From positions 151,699,519 to 151,763,518 of the forward strand of contig NC_134366.1 in the NCBI RefSeq assembly GCF_035582795.1: DNA of 64,000 bases. The letters are read 5' to 3'. Below are positions 47,668-60,970 of the stretch, piece after piece. The notes beneath the pieces were generated by a model. It was not told the DNA's origin and did no database searches. It was given only the letters and a program-made list of their open reading frames with translations. The position numbers and the translations under genes are program-made. Origin of the DNA: Mycteria americana. Lineage: Eukaryota; Chordata; Aves; Ciconiiformes; Ciconiidae. How positions within the stretch are numbered: position 1 is the stretch's first letter; every line of letters begins with the position of its first letter.

Positions 47668-50600
47668 GGTTTTTTTCTTGAAAAGTACAATTATGGATTC
47701 TCTTTTCTGGTTCTACACTCTTTAAGCTTATAATTCTGACATGTGGATTATGAGTTTTGTCTTGAAGTAGAGTGCCAAGAATGAGGCTTTTAATTCCTAA
47801 AGCACTGTCAGTACAACCGATGGTTTTTGGTTTTAAATGTCCTCTTTTTATGAGATTGTCATGTGTTCAAGAGAGATCCGTCGCTCATCTAATCTATGCA
47901 TAACCAATTGTACTTAACCAACAAAGTGCCACTTTCATTCTTCAGTCATGGTGGCAAGGTATTCACATTCACTAATTTCTGTGCTAGTGATTTCAATCTC
48001 TCTATTTTTTTCCACCTCAGTTTAGTATGTTCAGAGAAGATTCATTGTATGTGTGCAACTTGCTGACATGGTTTAGAAAACTTAATTGATTTTCATTTAA
48101 TAGAGTTCAGTGTTTTAATAAGTGGGAGGATTGTATTAATAATACACGGATTAGGAAAAAGTTCTTTTGCTAAAAGAAAGCATAAAAACCAGCTATGTGA
48201 TTTTAAAATAGTCTTAGTTGTTTGAAAACTGTAGTTGAGTACAAGCCAATGTCAAAAGCCACCACATCACAAAAGCTCTTGATGAAGTTAAATCTTTCTC
48301 TGTGCCGCCAAAACCCCCCAGTAGTAAAAGCTCTTTAGATTACCTCCTAAGAAGCAGTCTTGACCTGCTAAAGTTCGTATCTCATTTGTATAGTTTATAG
48401 TTTGTTTTGACACTGAAGACAAAAATCAGAATCTTTGCAGCAGTAAATCATAATAAAAATATGATTTAGTAAATTTAGGAGACAATCAGATATTATTAAA
48501 AAGACAAAAAGGCTTTAAAGAGATTTTTAAATGGAGTGTTCCTGACAAATCATTTATCCATGAGGAAATAGAGAAATGGGTTTTCATAGATAGGTATACA
48601 GTGTCACAGTTAATTTTAGGACAGTTTTAATCAATCCCTAGTGATTAAACTAGAAACCTAGAAGTAGTCCAGAGAAAAGTAGTCCAGGAAGATACCTTTT
48701 TCTGGTAATGCCTTCCAGCTTGAATGTCAGCTGAAACAAAGGTTGACTCAGTTTGAGGTAAAAGTGACAGAGATCAGCAGATCAGGAAGCTAAAATTACT
48801 CCTTGTTAAGAAGTTCTAAATGGAGAACTGCAGCAATGTTTGCAAGTGAACCCGTTACGCAGCTGGCTGGAGGGAGCTGTCACCAGCTGCAGCCAGAGCT
48901 TTGTACCCACGTGTGTCAGATACAGTCAGCGAGAGAGTAAATAACAAACATCCCCTGATTTGAAAAATCAGCACTTTGCCATGAAGTCACCCATCTTCTG
49001 AAGCAAAGAGCTGATGATGAGTATGTCTCTCTTCAATAGATGCTAAGAAGAGGGCAGGTTTTGCTAGAAAGCTTAAACTCAGCCCTAACAAAATACTTGG
49101 CAACAAATGGGTTTTCACTTTCTGTGTGTGATTGAGTCTGATCTCCAGTTCAAGGCAGACCATAAGCTTTGGCTGGTTGAGTATTTAGAGAACCCCCCAC
49201 CTACCCCAAACACTCTTTGGTAGACAGCCCCTCTAGTATAGCTTGATACTGATCTCAGACAATATTCCGGTGTATTCCCAGGCATTGTCACATACCAGGA
49301 GCTGCTTTTTAAAATTTTTTTAAGCTCATCCTAGTCCACGATCCCAAAGGGAGAAGACACTTCCTTGAAGTCCTGCGTTCCTGAAACTGCCGCCAGGCTG
49401 GGCATGCGCTCCCAGCAGATCCTGGGCACCAGCCCCGCTTCCCTCACACTCAGCAAGCAGATGTTCAAGGGCCCCGCTCTGAGGGATGTCCACGTTTCTT
49501 CCAGTGCCGTATTACTGGCCTCACTCCCAGATGAACCTTTGAAGCAGAGACCATTGAACAGTAATTGATGCAGTAATTGGGATCACGCTGTGCTACGGGT
49601 AGCAGGCCCCTGAAGTTTTTAGGCACTAAACCTTTACTACCTCTATTCCTTAAGTACCAGGTCAGCTGTATGATCTGCAAAACCTCGTCTGTCTGATGCT
49701 ACTCACAACCATCTCAACTATGAACTTTTGGCCTTAGCACCCAATATGAAATAAGTAATAATTTTTTTAAAGTACAAGGGAATAAAGGAACAGCTGAGAC
49801 ATTGTTTTAATAGCTGAGAGAGGTCAAATAGACAAATACATATTTCTTCTTCAAGAAAAGGAAGTTGGTAACTCTCAAATGTAAGAAAAATGGGCCATGA
49901 AGCTGAGCAAAAAACAAAAAAGTTCAGCGACACGTGAGCCGTTTGTCTGTAAGGCCACCAGCGGGCGAGCGGTACTTGCAGTCATTTTGGTGATGTCCCT
50001 GCCTCCTCCAGATTTCACTGAGACTGGCTGCTTAGCTCGGACAGTATTTGAGGGGGGCTGACTGACAGGCAGGACAATTTCTGAAGACATAGAACTTACA
50101 AAAATCAAATTTGTTAGGGACTGTACTGCTGACTTGGCCTGGACAGCTCAAGCCAAGGCCACCAGGCTGCCAAACCTGCCCCTCTGTTGGGGCAGCATCA
50201 GGCTACTGAAAGATTTGGGAGTGTGGAAGGAACTACTTTTAGGGGCTGAGTGCCTAAAACCACTCAGTTGACAGGTGCGGGCTGCCTAAACTTGTCCCGC
50301 TTGGCTCAGCCTGGGGAACCTCTTCAGGGCCAGAGAGAGGAAGCTCTGCTGCCCTAAATAGTTGCAGTGTAACAGCTGTTTTATTGGTGTTGGCGTTTGC
50401 GTCCTTTTAAGAATAGAGCATTTGTCTCTTTAGAAGAGCACAAGAGAATCTTGAATGGTGTACTTGGTTTTGTGGCAGGGAGACCCAAATCGCAGCTCGT
50501 GTTACTCTCTCGGGCTTGTCATCCACCTCCTCAGCATTAAGATCCCCTTTTTTCTTTTTAAGGCAAACAAACCAAACCCAAGAACGCTACAGAAACCTGC

Positions 50601-53208
50601 TTCAGGAGGAGAACGTTGGTTATTCAGGTGATGGGAACAGCCAAGTGAAGTGTGGTCCCAACACAGCACATGGCAGAGTGACAATATCCTGTGTAGCCAA
50701 GCTAACCAGGCTTGCAGTGACCCCTTTGCTCATGGATACAAATCCTTGTTTTTAACACAAGTAGAGAGTTAGTGATTTTCTTTCTGCAGCTACTGAAAGG
50801 CAGGCTAGTGGCTAGGGAATAGAACACGCCAGGGAACAGGGTTTTGCACTACTGTTATTTTGCACCCCTCAAGATATTTTTGAAATTTTTAGAGAAGCCA
50901 TTGCCAGGTAGAACGGATGCTGGTGCTCAAAGGGCAACGGTAAGAGGTGCTACAAGGAATGAGTGTCATCACGGCACGGTTGCTTCTCTGGCCAAAAAGC
51001 TGATTTACTGCAGAGCCCTCATCATGACTCCTTTTACTCTTCCTGCGTAGTGGTGCAGGCGGCAAAGCTGGCAAGAGCCCAGTTACTGGCAAACCACACT
51101 CTCTGCTCTTACGGGGGGAGTTTTTTCCCACTCATCAGAACCTACTCTGCTTTCTGTAATCCATTTGCACATATAAAGGGCTGCTCTTTGTGGCTGGCAA
51201 GGCTTTCAGAAGCGTCCGAACTGAAGTATTTAGACTTGTGCATTAAAATAAACAAACTATATATTTTTGGACAGCGAGGAACAAGACTCCTTCCCCACTT
51301 GTAAATCAAGATTTATAACCCAAGTCAGTGTAACCGTGCTCACTGCCCATGAGCTGCAGCTACCCAAGGGACAAAGGGCAGGCAGCTCGGAGCAGGGTAT
51401 CAAACCCCGGTGGCTGGCTGAAGGAGTATTAAATATCGCTTGTCCATAAGTGCTCCCTCATTTACTGCTGGGTCTCTGCCTGTGCAGCCCTGCTTACCCA
51501 CCCGTTGGGATGTAACACATTTCGGTGCGAGGCACAGCCTCCAGCCGTGGCAGTGCAGGGCACCAGCGTCATTGCCTTGCAGCCCCGTGCTATTTCTCAG
51601 TTGCTGCTTGCTAAATGCCACCCTTGTAAATAAAGTCAGCAATGTGAGAGTCTTTTTACTAGTAAGGGAGAGGGATTATAGGGGGATAAAGTGCCCAGTG
51701 CACAGAATGGCGTGCTTGGAAACATCTTGAGCACACAGCCTGGGAGGAAAGGGTAGCTTGAGCCACATAAACCCCATCGGCACTGGTCTGGTGCTTAAAC
51801 CCAGCTGCTCTGATGTAGGCTGTTGTGAATTTTGATGTCCTCATTGTGGAGATGGTAAGCAATAATAGTCCTTTTGTCAAGCCAGCTCACCAGGACTTGG
51901 TGAAAGGACAGCTGTATCTTGTCAGCTCGCTGGCTTTGCCCGCCAAAATGATTTCTGCTGCTACCTGGTGTGTAGGCAGGTGCGGAGGCCATCGTGGCTC
52001 GAAGATACCCAGTAACCTGGCTTGGCACGTGAGCGAGGTGCAACAGCAGGTTCATGCTTGTGGTCAAGCTTCGAGCTGCTGTGAGGAGGCTGGATTTTGT
52101 GCCAGGCGGATACCTGTTGCCTCTGCTGCCTGATCCAAAACCAAAACACTTCAAGGTAAGCCCAGTGCAGCCATTTGATCACATTTTACTTATCAGAGCC
52201 TGGTAAGGGGATGCTTTTACCCTGCTGTGCTCCCAGGCACTTTACCTCCTCCTTCTGCCCCACGGTTCCCATGGAGCGTGCAGTCAAACCCAATAGCTAG
52301 GAGCTGGCGATGGGGCCAGCAGTGCTACACAGGAGCTTCGCACACGGTCTGTCCCTGTAACTTAGTGCACTCGCTCTCTGACGCTTTGCCATACGGCTGA
52401 GGAGCAGCAGGACAGGTTTGCTTGGCTGTACAGTCCCACTCCCTTTGGGCTTCCCACATGCCGCTGAAGTGCCCGCTCTGCATTTGTCCTGACACCAAGG
52501 CGGTGCTCAGCCCTGCCTGGTGCCGGGCTCGGCACAGCTCAGCGCTCTATGGCCACGCTACGCTTGCAGCTTTCCGTGCACCATGAGAGGTGAACCTCAG
52601 GTTTTACCTGCAGAAGTGAAGCTGAACAAGGTCACATGCAACCCCACTGCAGAGCCAGGAACAGACTTTGTCTGCCTTGAACACTGTGTTTCCCTGCTCT
52701 AGGTGGGGACTGCCATGATGGGGATGGTGCCAAGCTGAGATCTGCAGGAACTGCAGGTCTCAGCCTGGCCTCCCGCAGCACATCCCTGTCCCCAGCCGGC
52801 CTCCAGCAGCAGCAGGGCCTTCCTCACCCAGAAAGACCAGAAATGAAACTTCAGGGATCAAGAAGTGACACAAAGGGAAAACAAGTCAGATTTTGCACAG
52901 GAAGAGAGGTCTACAGCAGGCAAGGCCAGCAGCTCTGGAAGCAGAGGGTAGGAAGCAGTGCAGACATCAGAGCAGGGAGCCCACAGCTGGGCACGCTCAC
53001 CGATGAGCATCTGTCCCTATGCTTGCAGCTGCGGTGCATCCCTCGCATGTGAGGGTTGCTGCACTCCAGGGTGAGGGTTGCCCAGGCACCAGCCCTCCAC
53101 CAAGGCCAGAGAAGCTACCACAAAAATCACAAACTCCTTCTGAAAAGCTGTTGCCATCTCTTTTCTACAAGGAAGCAAATCATAAGAAAGAACAGAGAAG
53201 TATAACTT

Positions 53209-53233
53209 TATATATATATATCTCTCTCTCTCT
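53209..53233 (+). repeat. Compound microsatellite (TA)6(TC)6
   Basis: An alternating TA run passes directly into a TC run. Confidence 0.9.
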
Positions 53234-53249
53234 AAAGCTGGCTCCTCAG

Positions 53250-53307
53250 AAAAAAAACCCCAAGTGGGTTTTTTTTGTTTTGGTTTTTTTTTTTTTTTTT
53301 TTTTTTA
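53250..53307 (+). repeat. A/T hairpin followed by a 24-T tract
   Basis: AAAAAAAACCC at 53250-53260 and GGGTTTTTTTT at 53266-53276 form a perfect 11-bp stem with a 5-base loop. A run of 24 T follows at 53284-53307. Confidence 0.85.
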
Positions 53308-56300
53308 CTATGAATTCCCTGACACTTCAGTTGGGTCTTGACTCTAAGATTTTCAACCACCTCAAAGACAACTCTATTGTTGCCCCTAGTACTCAAGGGC
53401 ACTTTAAAATACTCATGTTTCAATCTAATTAAGTATATGAGCTAGATTGCTACGTTATTCTATTTTAGCAATAACTTTGTCTGAATTTGAATCAAACTGT
53501 TTTATCTGAGAGACAAGGAGGAGCTCTAGAGGCAGCTACTCAAAGCAGCTCTTTCAGCACAGCCCAAGGGTTTCCTTCAGAGCAACGAGCTGCACCGCAG
53601 TATCTAGGTCCTCTAGCCGAGGAGCCTTTATACAAGTACAGCCCAAGGGGGAATCTGTGCACTGAATGCTTCTGTGCACTGAATTCCAGCTCATGTAAAA
53701 AAGGGACCAATGTGTCCTGGTCAGGACTTGTCTCAGCACCTTTTCCAATGACATCTTCACAAGATGGTTTTATGCCCTCACAGAGGCAATTCTACCTTCT
53801 CAAAGTTTCTTTACAGCAGCATTCAAATCCTTACATGAAAACTTTGCAACTATTTAGAAAGACATTGCAAAACCTTATGCATGATCTGGCAGATACTTGC
53901 CAAATTCTCCTCTTGGGAGTCCAAGAGACTGTCTACAAGTTACACTATGCAGGTCTATAATGCTGGCAGTAAACTAGACCTAGAAGTAGGGCCTCTTCTC
54001 CTCCTCCCTAGGGAAGGTATTTTACAGCCATTACTTTCTAGAACAAAAGAAGAAGGGAAGATGGCCACCCATCAAGGAGTTGAGGAAGCCGAACAAGTTA
54101 TTTTACAAGTTCAAGACAAGAGCATTTACGACAGTGCTGTTAGCCTGTGCGCGCCTCTGCGTGATGATGAGAAGCGTCGCTAGCAGCAGGGGAAGCCGAC
54201 AGTGCTGCAGGACCCGCAGCGCTTCAACCTTTTTGCACACACAGGGGCACGTGTGTCCCTGGCACGCAAGCGGCAGCAGTGCTCATCGCCAGGAGAGCTG
54301 GCAGCATCGTGCCCTGCCTGGCAGAGGTCCTCTCGGGGAAGCAGGTAATGGGAACTTTTTGAGCAATGTTACAGCTAGTTAAATCCATAAGGCTTAGCAC
54401 TAAAGTTCAGTGCCACAGCAGCTGGAAGCAAACTCACAAGTTGTGAAGATGAGATCCCTGATGCTTCCAGGGCTCTAGGTAGTCTGCTTTGATGCAGCAC
54501 CTCGTTCGTGACACCAGCAGGGCTGACCAACACTACATACTCTCCCAGGAGGCAGCGTCTGTACACGATGGTGACCGGAGAGGACTGGAGACGGGCAGGT
54601 TTTGTCCTGGCTGTAGTCTCTGCTGAGGGTACCCTTTCATCTGCCTGCTTCACCCAGCTGGGTCACGACACCGCTTCAGTGTAGAAACCCAAGAGCTCAG
54701 GTCTGAATTTTGCTAGGGAGTCAAAACTGTTCATTGACCTGTGCGCGCTCCGAGCAACGCTTGGTACTGCCTCCTTTGGGGGAGAGCAGCTTCGGTAGCA
54801 AGGGCAGCATCCACACAGGCAAGCAGAACAGTGCAAGACCACATCCCTTCCTGGGGAAGAACTGGAAGCTCTTTATTCGACATCACATTCACCTGCCCAC
54901 AGTCTATACCCTCAGTTTATGCTTTGTATCCTTAACTTATGATCATGTGAACAGCAACAAACCGCAAATAGGGATTGGAGAGTAACATCTTCAGAGTCAT
55001 CTTCCAAGACTTGGGGTTCTCGTAGGTTGACTTCAGTTAGGCACACAAGTTAGTGCTACTCTTGTGGTTTGTGTATTTAACTCTTCCTTTGCCTCCCATA
55101 TAAACATCTTTATTACAAAATACCTCACATTTCCCTGTTGTTTCTCCTATCCTTTGAGACTGAAGGTAACAAAGATACTGCCACCAGTTTGGGATTGTCT
55201 CTCACCAAGATCAGACCTGGGGGTTCGTTTTGCTTCCACAGCAACATCAGATTGTTCCATCTGAGAAGACCACCTGGCTGTCACCTTTAGGGCAGAGAGG
55301 AGCAGTCAAGGTGGTCATGGTGCTCTTTAGACCTTTATAATTTCAGAAAGGTTCTCAGGTTCATTCCTGAGTTTTTGCTCAAGACTGCCTCCATTTCACC
55401 TGAATTAAATGGAATATTAACGTTTGTACCTTTTCCTCCCAAAACAACACTTGAGGAAGGAGGATGTCAAGTAGCTTTTATCCCTTTACACTCAAAGAAA
55501 CACCACTTTTAGATGAGGCGACTGCAAGAAAACAAGACAGCAGCAGACACAGTCAAGCAGTATTATTCCCAAGGGAGGGCCACCTCTGGTTAGCAGGATC
55601 CACACCAGAGCCTACGCTGTGGCAGTGGACCCGCTAAGAATTTCTGCCATTTTAAAAAAATCTTTAAAATGGCTACTTAAAGCTCTACTTGCACCTTGAT
55701 CAGTCCCCACCCAAGGTAGAGGCATCCAAAAATGCTGCTGCCTTTTACAGTGATGTGCCAGGCATCGCTGCTCGTCTGCAAGGCAGCATGGAAGGTGATC
55801 TGCTGAGCAGCTGGACTCCTTCAGCTCTCTGCACGTGTCCACCTCCTGCCTCTCTCCCAGTCTTTGGCACCTTTTCATTTCTTGAAACCTCCGGTGCAAC
55901 GGGGGCATCGTGCAGTCCCTGGGATGTAGCTCAGACAAGTTTCCAGCTCCAAATGCCACCGACACCATCAGCACGGCTGTGCAATGTAGACCAAGAATCC
56001 CAACTTTCCTTTCCAAACACCTACACAGGACAGGATATTCTACCTTATTTTCTGCTCAGTACCCTTTTTGCCCCCTTCCTGGTATGATTTGGCTTAAATA
56101 TAATTGAATACATTTTACCCAGACAATTTCATAGCATAAGACCTGGTATTTTGGGGTTATTTTTTTTGTTTTGTTTTTCAGTGAGGCAACTAAAATCTCT
56201 CCCTAAACACCTCGATCAAGTCAACTTTTATCAGGAAATTATTTTTTAGTTCATTAACTCCAGTTAATATTTTTCAACCATCTGCTTGGTTATCCTTATA

Positions 56301-58724
56301 AAGCATTACTACCCACAAGAGTGATGGCATTACTAAGTAGGCAACTATTTAAAAATTAACTTGGATTTGCATATCAAAATGACTGGAAGAGAGATAAGTC
56401 AGTAAAAAAATGTTTATATATCAGTAAAAAGTAATCAGCTCATACATGCAAAAGTCTGAGACACTGATTCACTGAAAGGAAGGGATGTATGAGGCCAGAT
56501 GCTTTACTACAAAAAAGCATACTCAAACATTGGGAGGAAAGCTTTTATGACAGTTTTTATCTATTTAAAGTTGTAACTATCTCAAATATTCTCTGATACA
56601 GCAGATGTTAATTTCCTCTTGAGATTTACAGTCTGACATAAATTAGTCAAACTGGCCAGGAACCATGAAGAAAATTTCTGAAAAAGAACCACCGTGTTGG
56701 CAGACCAGATGTAAACTTGATCTTTCCTGTGGTTTATTTCAGTGAAAGAAAAAACTTTGCTTTACTGAATTCTTATACTGGTAGATCTATAAATAAGAGA
56801 AGCATCTTCTGTATTAGTGTATTGATGGAAGTGTTGTATCTTTTACTTTTTTATAGACTCAAAACAAAATTCAATGCTGCACTAAATTTATTAGTGCTGT
56901 TTAGACTCCCCCACATAGGAAATATTACTTCTGAATTAAAAAAAGAAGTTACAAAATGAATCAGCAAAAGTTTTCTGCTAAAAACTTATCCAAAAGTGAA
57001 CAGAAAAAACACTTACCTCTTTCAACATTAGTTACCTCTTAATGTGGAATATAAAATTATCAAAGGTGATTTCAGAGTGACTGAAAATAGCACTATCCTT
57101 TGATAAAGTTTACTTACAAGAGTACTGACAAGAGTAAACCATAATTCCAATTTCCTGCACAGCAAAACTGAGGCCCTGAGAAATTAAGTTAGGTTTAAAC
57201 TCACAGAAATAGGTCTTCTACCTCCCAATTCCCTGCTGTTAGTATTAGATTGCATTCCTACAAACTGATGTGCTTTAGTCATTTCACAGGTGTACTGGAT
57301 AAAGCGAAGCCACACATTTTCAAAGCTTGAGACATCAGCAATAACTTTATTCCTATTGCATGAGACACCAGATTCAAAACTAAACAAAATAAAAGCCAAA
57401 GGGGAGGTTCACCTTCTGCTGTATGGCATGGAGCAAGTAACGTCTGGCTTAAGATGGCTAATTGAAGGTGGTTGTATGAGACTGCACAGAAATTTAACTT
57501 ACTCAGAGGTTCAGAAATAGGAGGCCTTGAAGAACGTTCACCAGTTGGCCTGCACATGTGGTGACAGAAGCATGACTGGCTCACTGAGTCATGTTTTACT
57601 CCACTCTCCAGCCTCTGCCTAAAGAATCAGTTAACACTTCAGTTCATGACTAACAGACATGTCTATCCAGGCCTGAAAAATGACATCAGAATTCACAAAC
57701 TGGTGTTCTAAGATGATGAACAGCAAATGCTTCATTCAGTTAATGCTGATCCTAATTCAATACATTTACTCTTCAGTAACAATGTATTTTTTTTAACAGA
57801 GTTCAGACTGGGGGGGAAATCAATCAGGAGCAAAGCACAAAAGGGAACTGTTAACACTAACCTCCCTACAAAATATAAAATTTGTATTTGCTTCCAGTTC
57901 AGGCTGCCTGATGACACGGCAAAAGTTGCCTGTATGCCTTGCTACCATTTCTAGGCTACACTACGTTTCACTCGTCCTATTTCTTATCCTCTCTTTGAGC
58001 ATCTGCCATTGGAAACAGCATAAATAATGCTCGAAGTGTAGCTTTAGAGTTGGCCCAGCGTAACAGTTATCCTCGTTATTCACTTTGATATAAATATAGC
58101 TTACATATGGGTTTGGAATGAGGCAGATCCAGCTATGTATTCCATAATGCATCCCAATCAGTTTTAGTTTCTTAATTCCTGAGCCTGTCATGATGCAGGA
58201 GAGAAAATGAGCCTAATGAATAGGCAGTTCAGCCAAGCAAAAAATACCAGTCGTTACCCAGAAACCCTGGCCAGTCTGCAGTGTTTCAGAATGAACTTCG
58301 TACAGACTGTGCGAATTGAGAAAAGCATCACTTTAGATGGAGAAAGCAGAGTTTGAGCTTCGCTCAGCAATCTGACCATAGCCTGCCCACTTGTACCAAG
58401 ATGGTGCATTTTGTTTAAAGAGTAATGCTTATGCCAGAGCCGCATGCTCTCAGAAAACCCTTTACTGTCCTGCCTGCCATAGAGGCAGCTCAGACTGCTA
58501 TTCTTTAAGATGAAAATAAATCAGGTTGAAGTCTCGCACAAAATGCAACTAACCTTAGATCTTATATTTCAAAGTAGCAGAGCATTCAACTTCCAAAGCA
58601 CAGCTAACAAAATGAAAGTGTTTAAAGGCAACAAGAGATGACAGCAGTCAGCACCTTACAGAAAAAAAGCACCTTCTGGGAACATAGACATTTTTATAAA
58701 GCTAATCAGCACACTAAAAGGACC

Positions 58725-60279
58725 ACTAGAAGTCAGTATTTAGACATTTATTTCCGATATGCAGTTTACACGCATATTATTGAGCAAAACTGAATTGCAA
58801 ATATACAAATACTGTAACAAGCATTATCAAGTAACATAACTGGCACTAGTGTTATAAGCATATTACTGAAACTGGTGAGGCTAAGTCATGGAAGAGGACT
58901 GCAGCTGATGGCATTTTCTTTTTATCCAACCAAACTTCCAGTAGCACCATAATGGCAATACATGAAACACAAGACAGAACATTGTTAACTGTTATTCTGA
59001 TAGTCACAATTTTTTTTTTTTTTCCATTTTAGTGAATAACATAGCAAAAAATGTTAACAGTGCAGGCGCTTTGGCCAACTTCAGCTTGTGTTCAGCTGTA
59101 CATCTTCCATATGCAAAAGAAAAAGAAAAAAGCCAGCATATTTGGAACCCATCTTTGCGCTTGGGCAGTCATTGCACTGCACTTTGATTCTGGGACTGAA
59201 GATATGCATGTCTTGCAAAGAGATGTCACGTCCACTAAAGCCTGAGTGAGTCTTTGGTAGGCTAATACTTCATTATTATTATACATTTATCTACCACAGT
59301 CATTTTATTCACTAGAATTTTCTTTTATGATCCAAGGTGGCCAAAGAGGACATTCTGGAAAACATTACAGTAAAATCCTCAAACGACCAGGCACTTCAAA
59401 CCCAGTCTTTTCCAAAGGCACCAAGAATTGATGGGGCACCGTTTTCCCCCCTAATGAAAGGTGACTGCATCTGCTTTTCTACAATGCTTATAAATCACTG
59501 GATTGTTATTTTACAGTTTTTATACACTATATAGTAGCCTTATCTGCTGCATGGTTGGTTGCATGAATAAATAAGTAACCCCACTGTTCTTCACAGGTGA
59601 TGTCTCCATTCCACCATATATTAAGTACCAATTTCTTCTGTTTAAAAATTATGTAAAATGCCATAACCTTGCTCAAAGTGTACACACATACAAACACTTC
59701 TGACACAGGCTACATCCATCTGAAGATATGCGGTTCATTCTACATGCATTCTAAATACAGTGTGTCCAGTTATGAAACAAAATTATCATTACGAATATTC
59801 ACCGCTGAAGTATGTTTGTAAAGGTCTCTGCAAAACTTTTGCTTCCCTTAAATAGAGTTCACACAAGAATGGTTTTAAGCCACTAATGTTCAGCTAACAC
59901 CCATTTATCCCAAACCCCATATTTCCCAGTGAACAGTGCAGGACATATTATTCATTTCGGCATTTAACGTATTAAGAATTTACCAATTTTTATCTAAATA
60001 CACCAAGTATATGCTTTTAAGCAAAGTTGTGGCAAAAATACAAAACATGGACGTATTTGTACTGCTGTAATGCACTTGGTTAAAGCCTTCATGTCTCTTC
60101 ACACAGGTCTAAGATCCATATGAAGTATTTTGCCTTATCAGACAAGTATATATAAAATGCAGTTGTATCAAAACCTTGCTTCTGCTGGTCACCTGAAACT
60201 TATGGAAGTCGCATGTAATTCAACCAGCTTTCAGACAGGGTTCTTTAGTGGTAAATATATTTTTGCAGCACTTATAGGC
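58725..60279 (-). other. RNF19A: RNF19A 3' untranslated region
   Basis: AT-rich sequence downstream of the stop on the minus strand, ending near a poly(A) hexamer at 58747-58752. An internal A tract on this strand (about 59011-59024) could cause internal priming. The 3' limit is an estimate. Confidence 0.65.
58747..58752 (-). promoter_or_regulatory. RNF19A: RNF19A poly(A) signal AATAAA
   Basis: TTTATT on the plus strand, about 1.53 kb past the stop, in keeping with a long 3' UTR. Another AATAAA (minus strand) at 59304-59309 could give a shorter form. Confidence 0.55.
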
Positions 60280-60970
60280 TTAAATTTCAGTCTGAATAGC
60301 AGTGCTTAATTCCACAGCATGTTGTGAATGGTTGTTGTTTGTTTCTTTCAGTGTTTCGCCAACACCTAAATCTACATCTTTCGAAGATCCATTATTAATG
60401 CTTTCCTCAGCAATGTAACTCAGCTGTGGAACATCAGTGCTTAGGGCTGTTGGAACAGGCGCAGGGATTCCACTTGGCTGTGGAGAGTTTTCCAAGCGAT
60501 CATTTTCCACCTCTGGGAGAACACTGACTGTGGTAAAGCGAGTGTGATAGTCGCTGGAACCATGGCTACAGGAAGTTTTCATACTTTCCATATCTGAGCA
60601 ACTGAACTCAGAAAAATGACTCGAGTGAGAATCTGCTACAGATGGAATACTATCGCTAAGAGAGGGAGAGTCAAATTCACTGGAATTTGTGCTTTGTTGT
60701 TCCAACAGCTGAGCATCCATGTCCTCTCTTGTCTCATTTATCTTCATGCTACTCTTCTTTCTCAGCTTACCTTTACATTTTTTTCCTGCTGTTGTTTCTT
60801 TGGACCACTTGGTGGCACTAGATTTACTTTCTGGCAAGCAGGTCGACGAACAACCAGCGTTACTACGACCTGCAGCACTGCCATCATCAACACTACTGCT
60901 TCCGCTGTTGTGTCTGAATTTGGCTGGCTTTGATTCAATATCCACTTGCACTTCCATACTGTTGCCTTCC
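60280..60970 (-). CDS. RNF19A: RNF19A last coding exon with stop codon
   Basis: Acceptor TTGTTCTAG joins to [20 protein letters not shown]. It includes the conserved [20 protein letters not shown] and [20 protein letters not shown], then a divergent segment (about the last 70 residues) ending in AIQTEI and TAA at 60280-60282. The upstream in-frame ATG at 61066-61068 is intronic. Confidence 0.95.

Larger units (their letters stand above)
46561..47690 (+). other. SPAG1: SPAG1 3' untranslated region
   Basis: AT-rich sequence after the stop codon with three poly(A) hexamers, at 47186, 47337 and 47662. The end is placed about 20 bases past the last hexamer, so the 3' limit is an estimate. It contains an 18-bp perfect AT palindrome at 46852-46869. 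Confidence 0.7.
47691..58724. other. Intergenic gap between convergent SPAG1 and RNF19A
   Basis: About 11 kb. 47.7-49.3 kb and 56.1-58.7 kb are AT-rich. About 49.3-56 kb is clearly richer in GC with scattered CpG. The open frames in that part (the longest is 157 codons, 53487-53960) show no recognisable domains, and I found no CR1 or LTR signature. It could be old repeats, a non-coding RNA locus or regulatory DNA. Confidence 0.6.

Noticed and set aside
53487-53960. 157-codon open frame in the intergenic region
   Set aside because: Longest frame there, but there is no recognised domain, no clear initiation context or neighbouring splice structure, and its length is compatible with chance. Kept only as part of the unexplained region.
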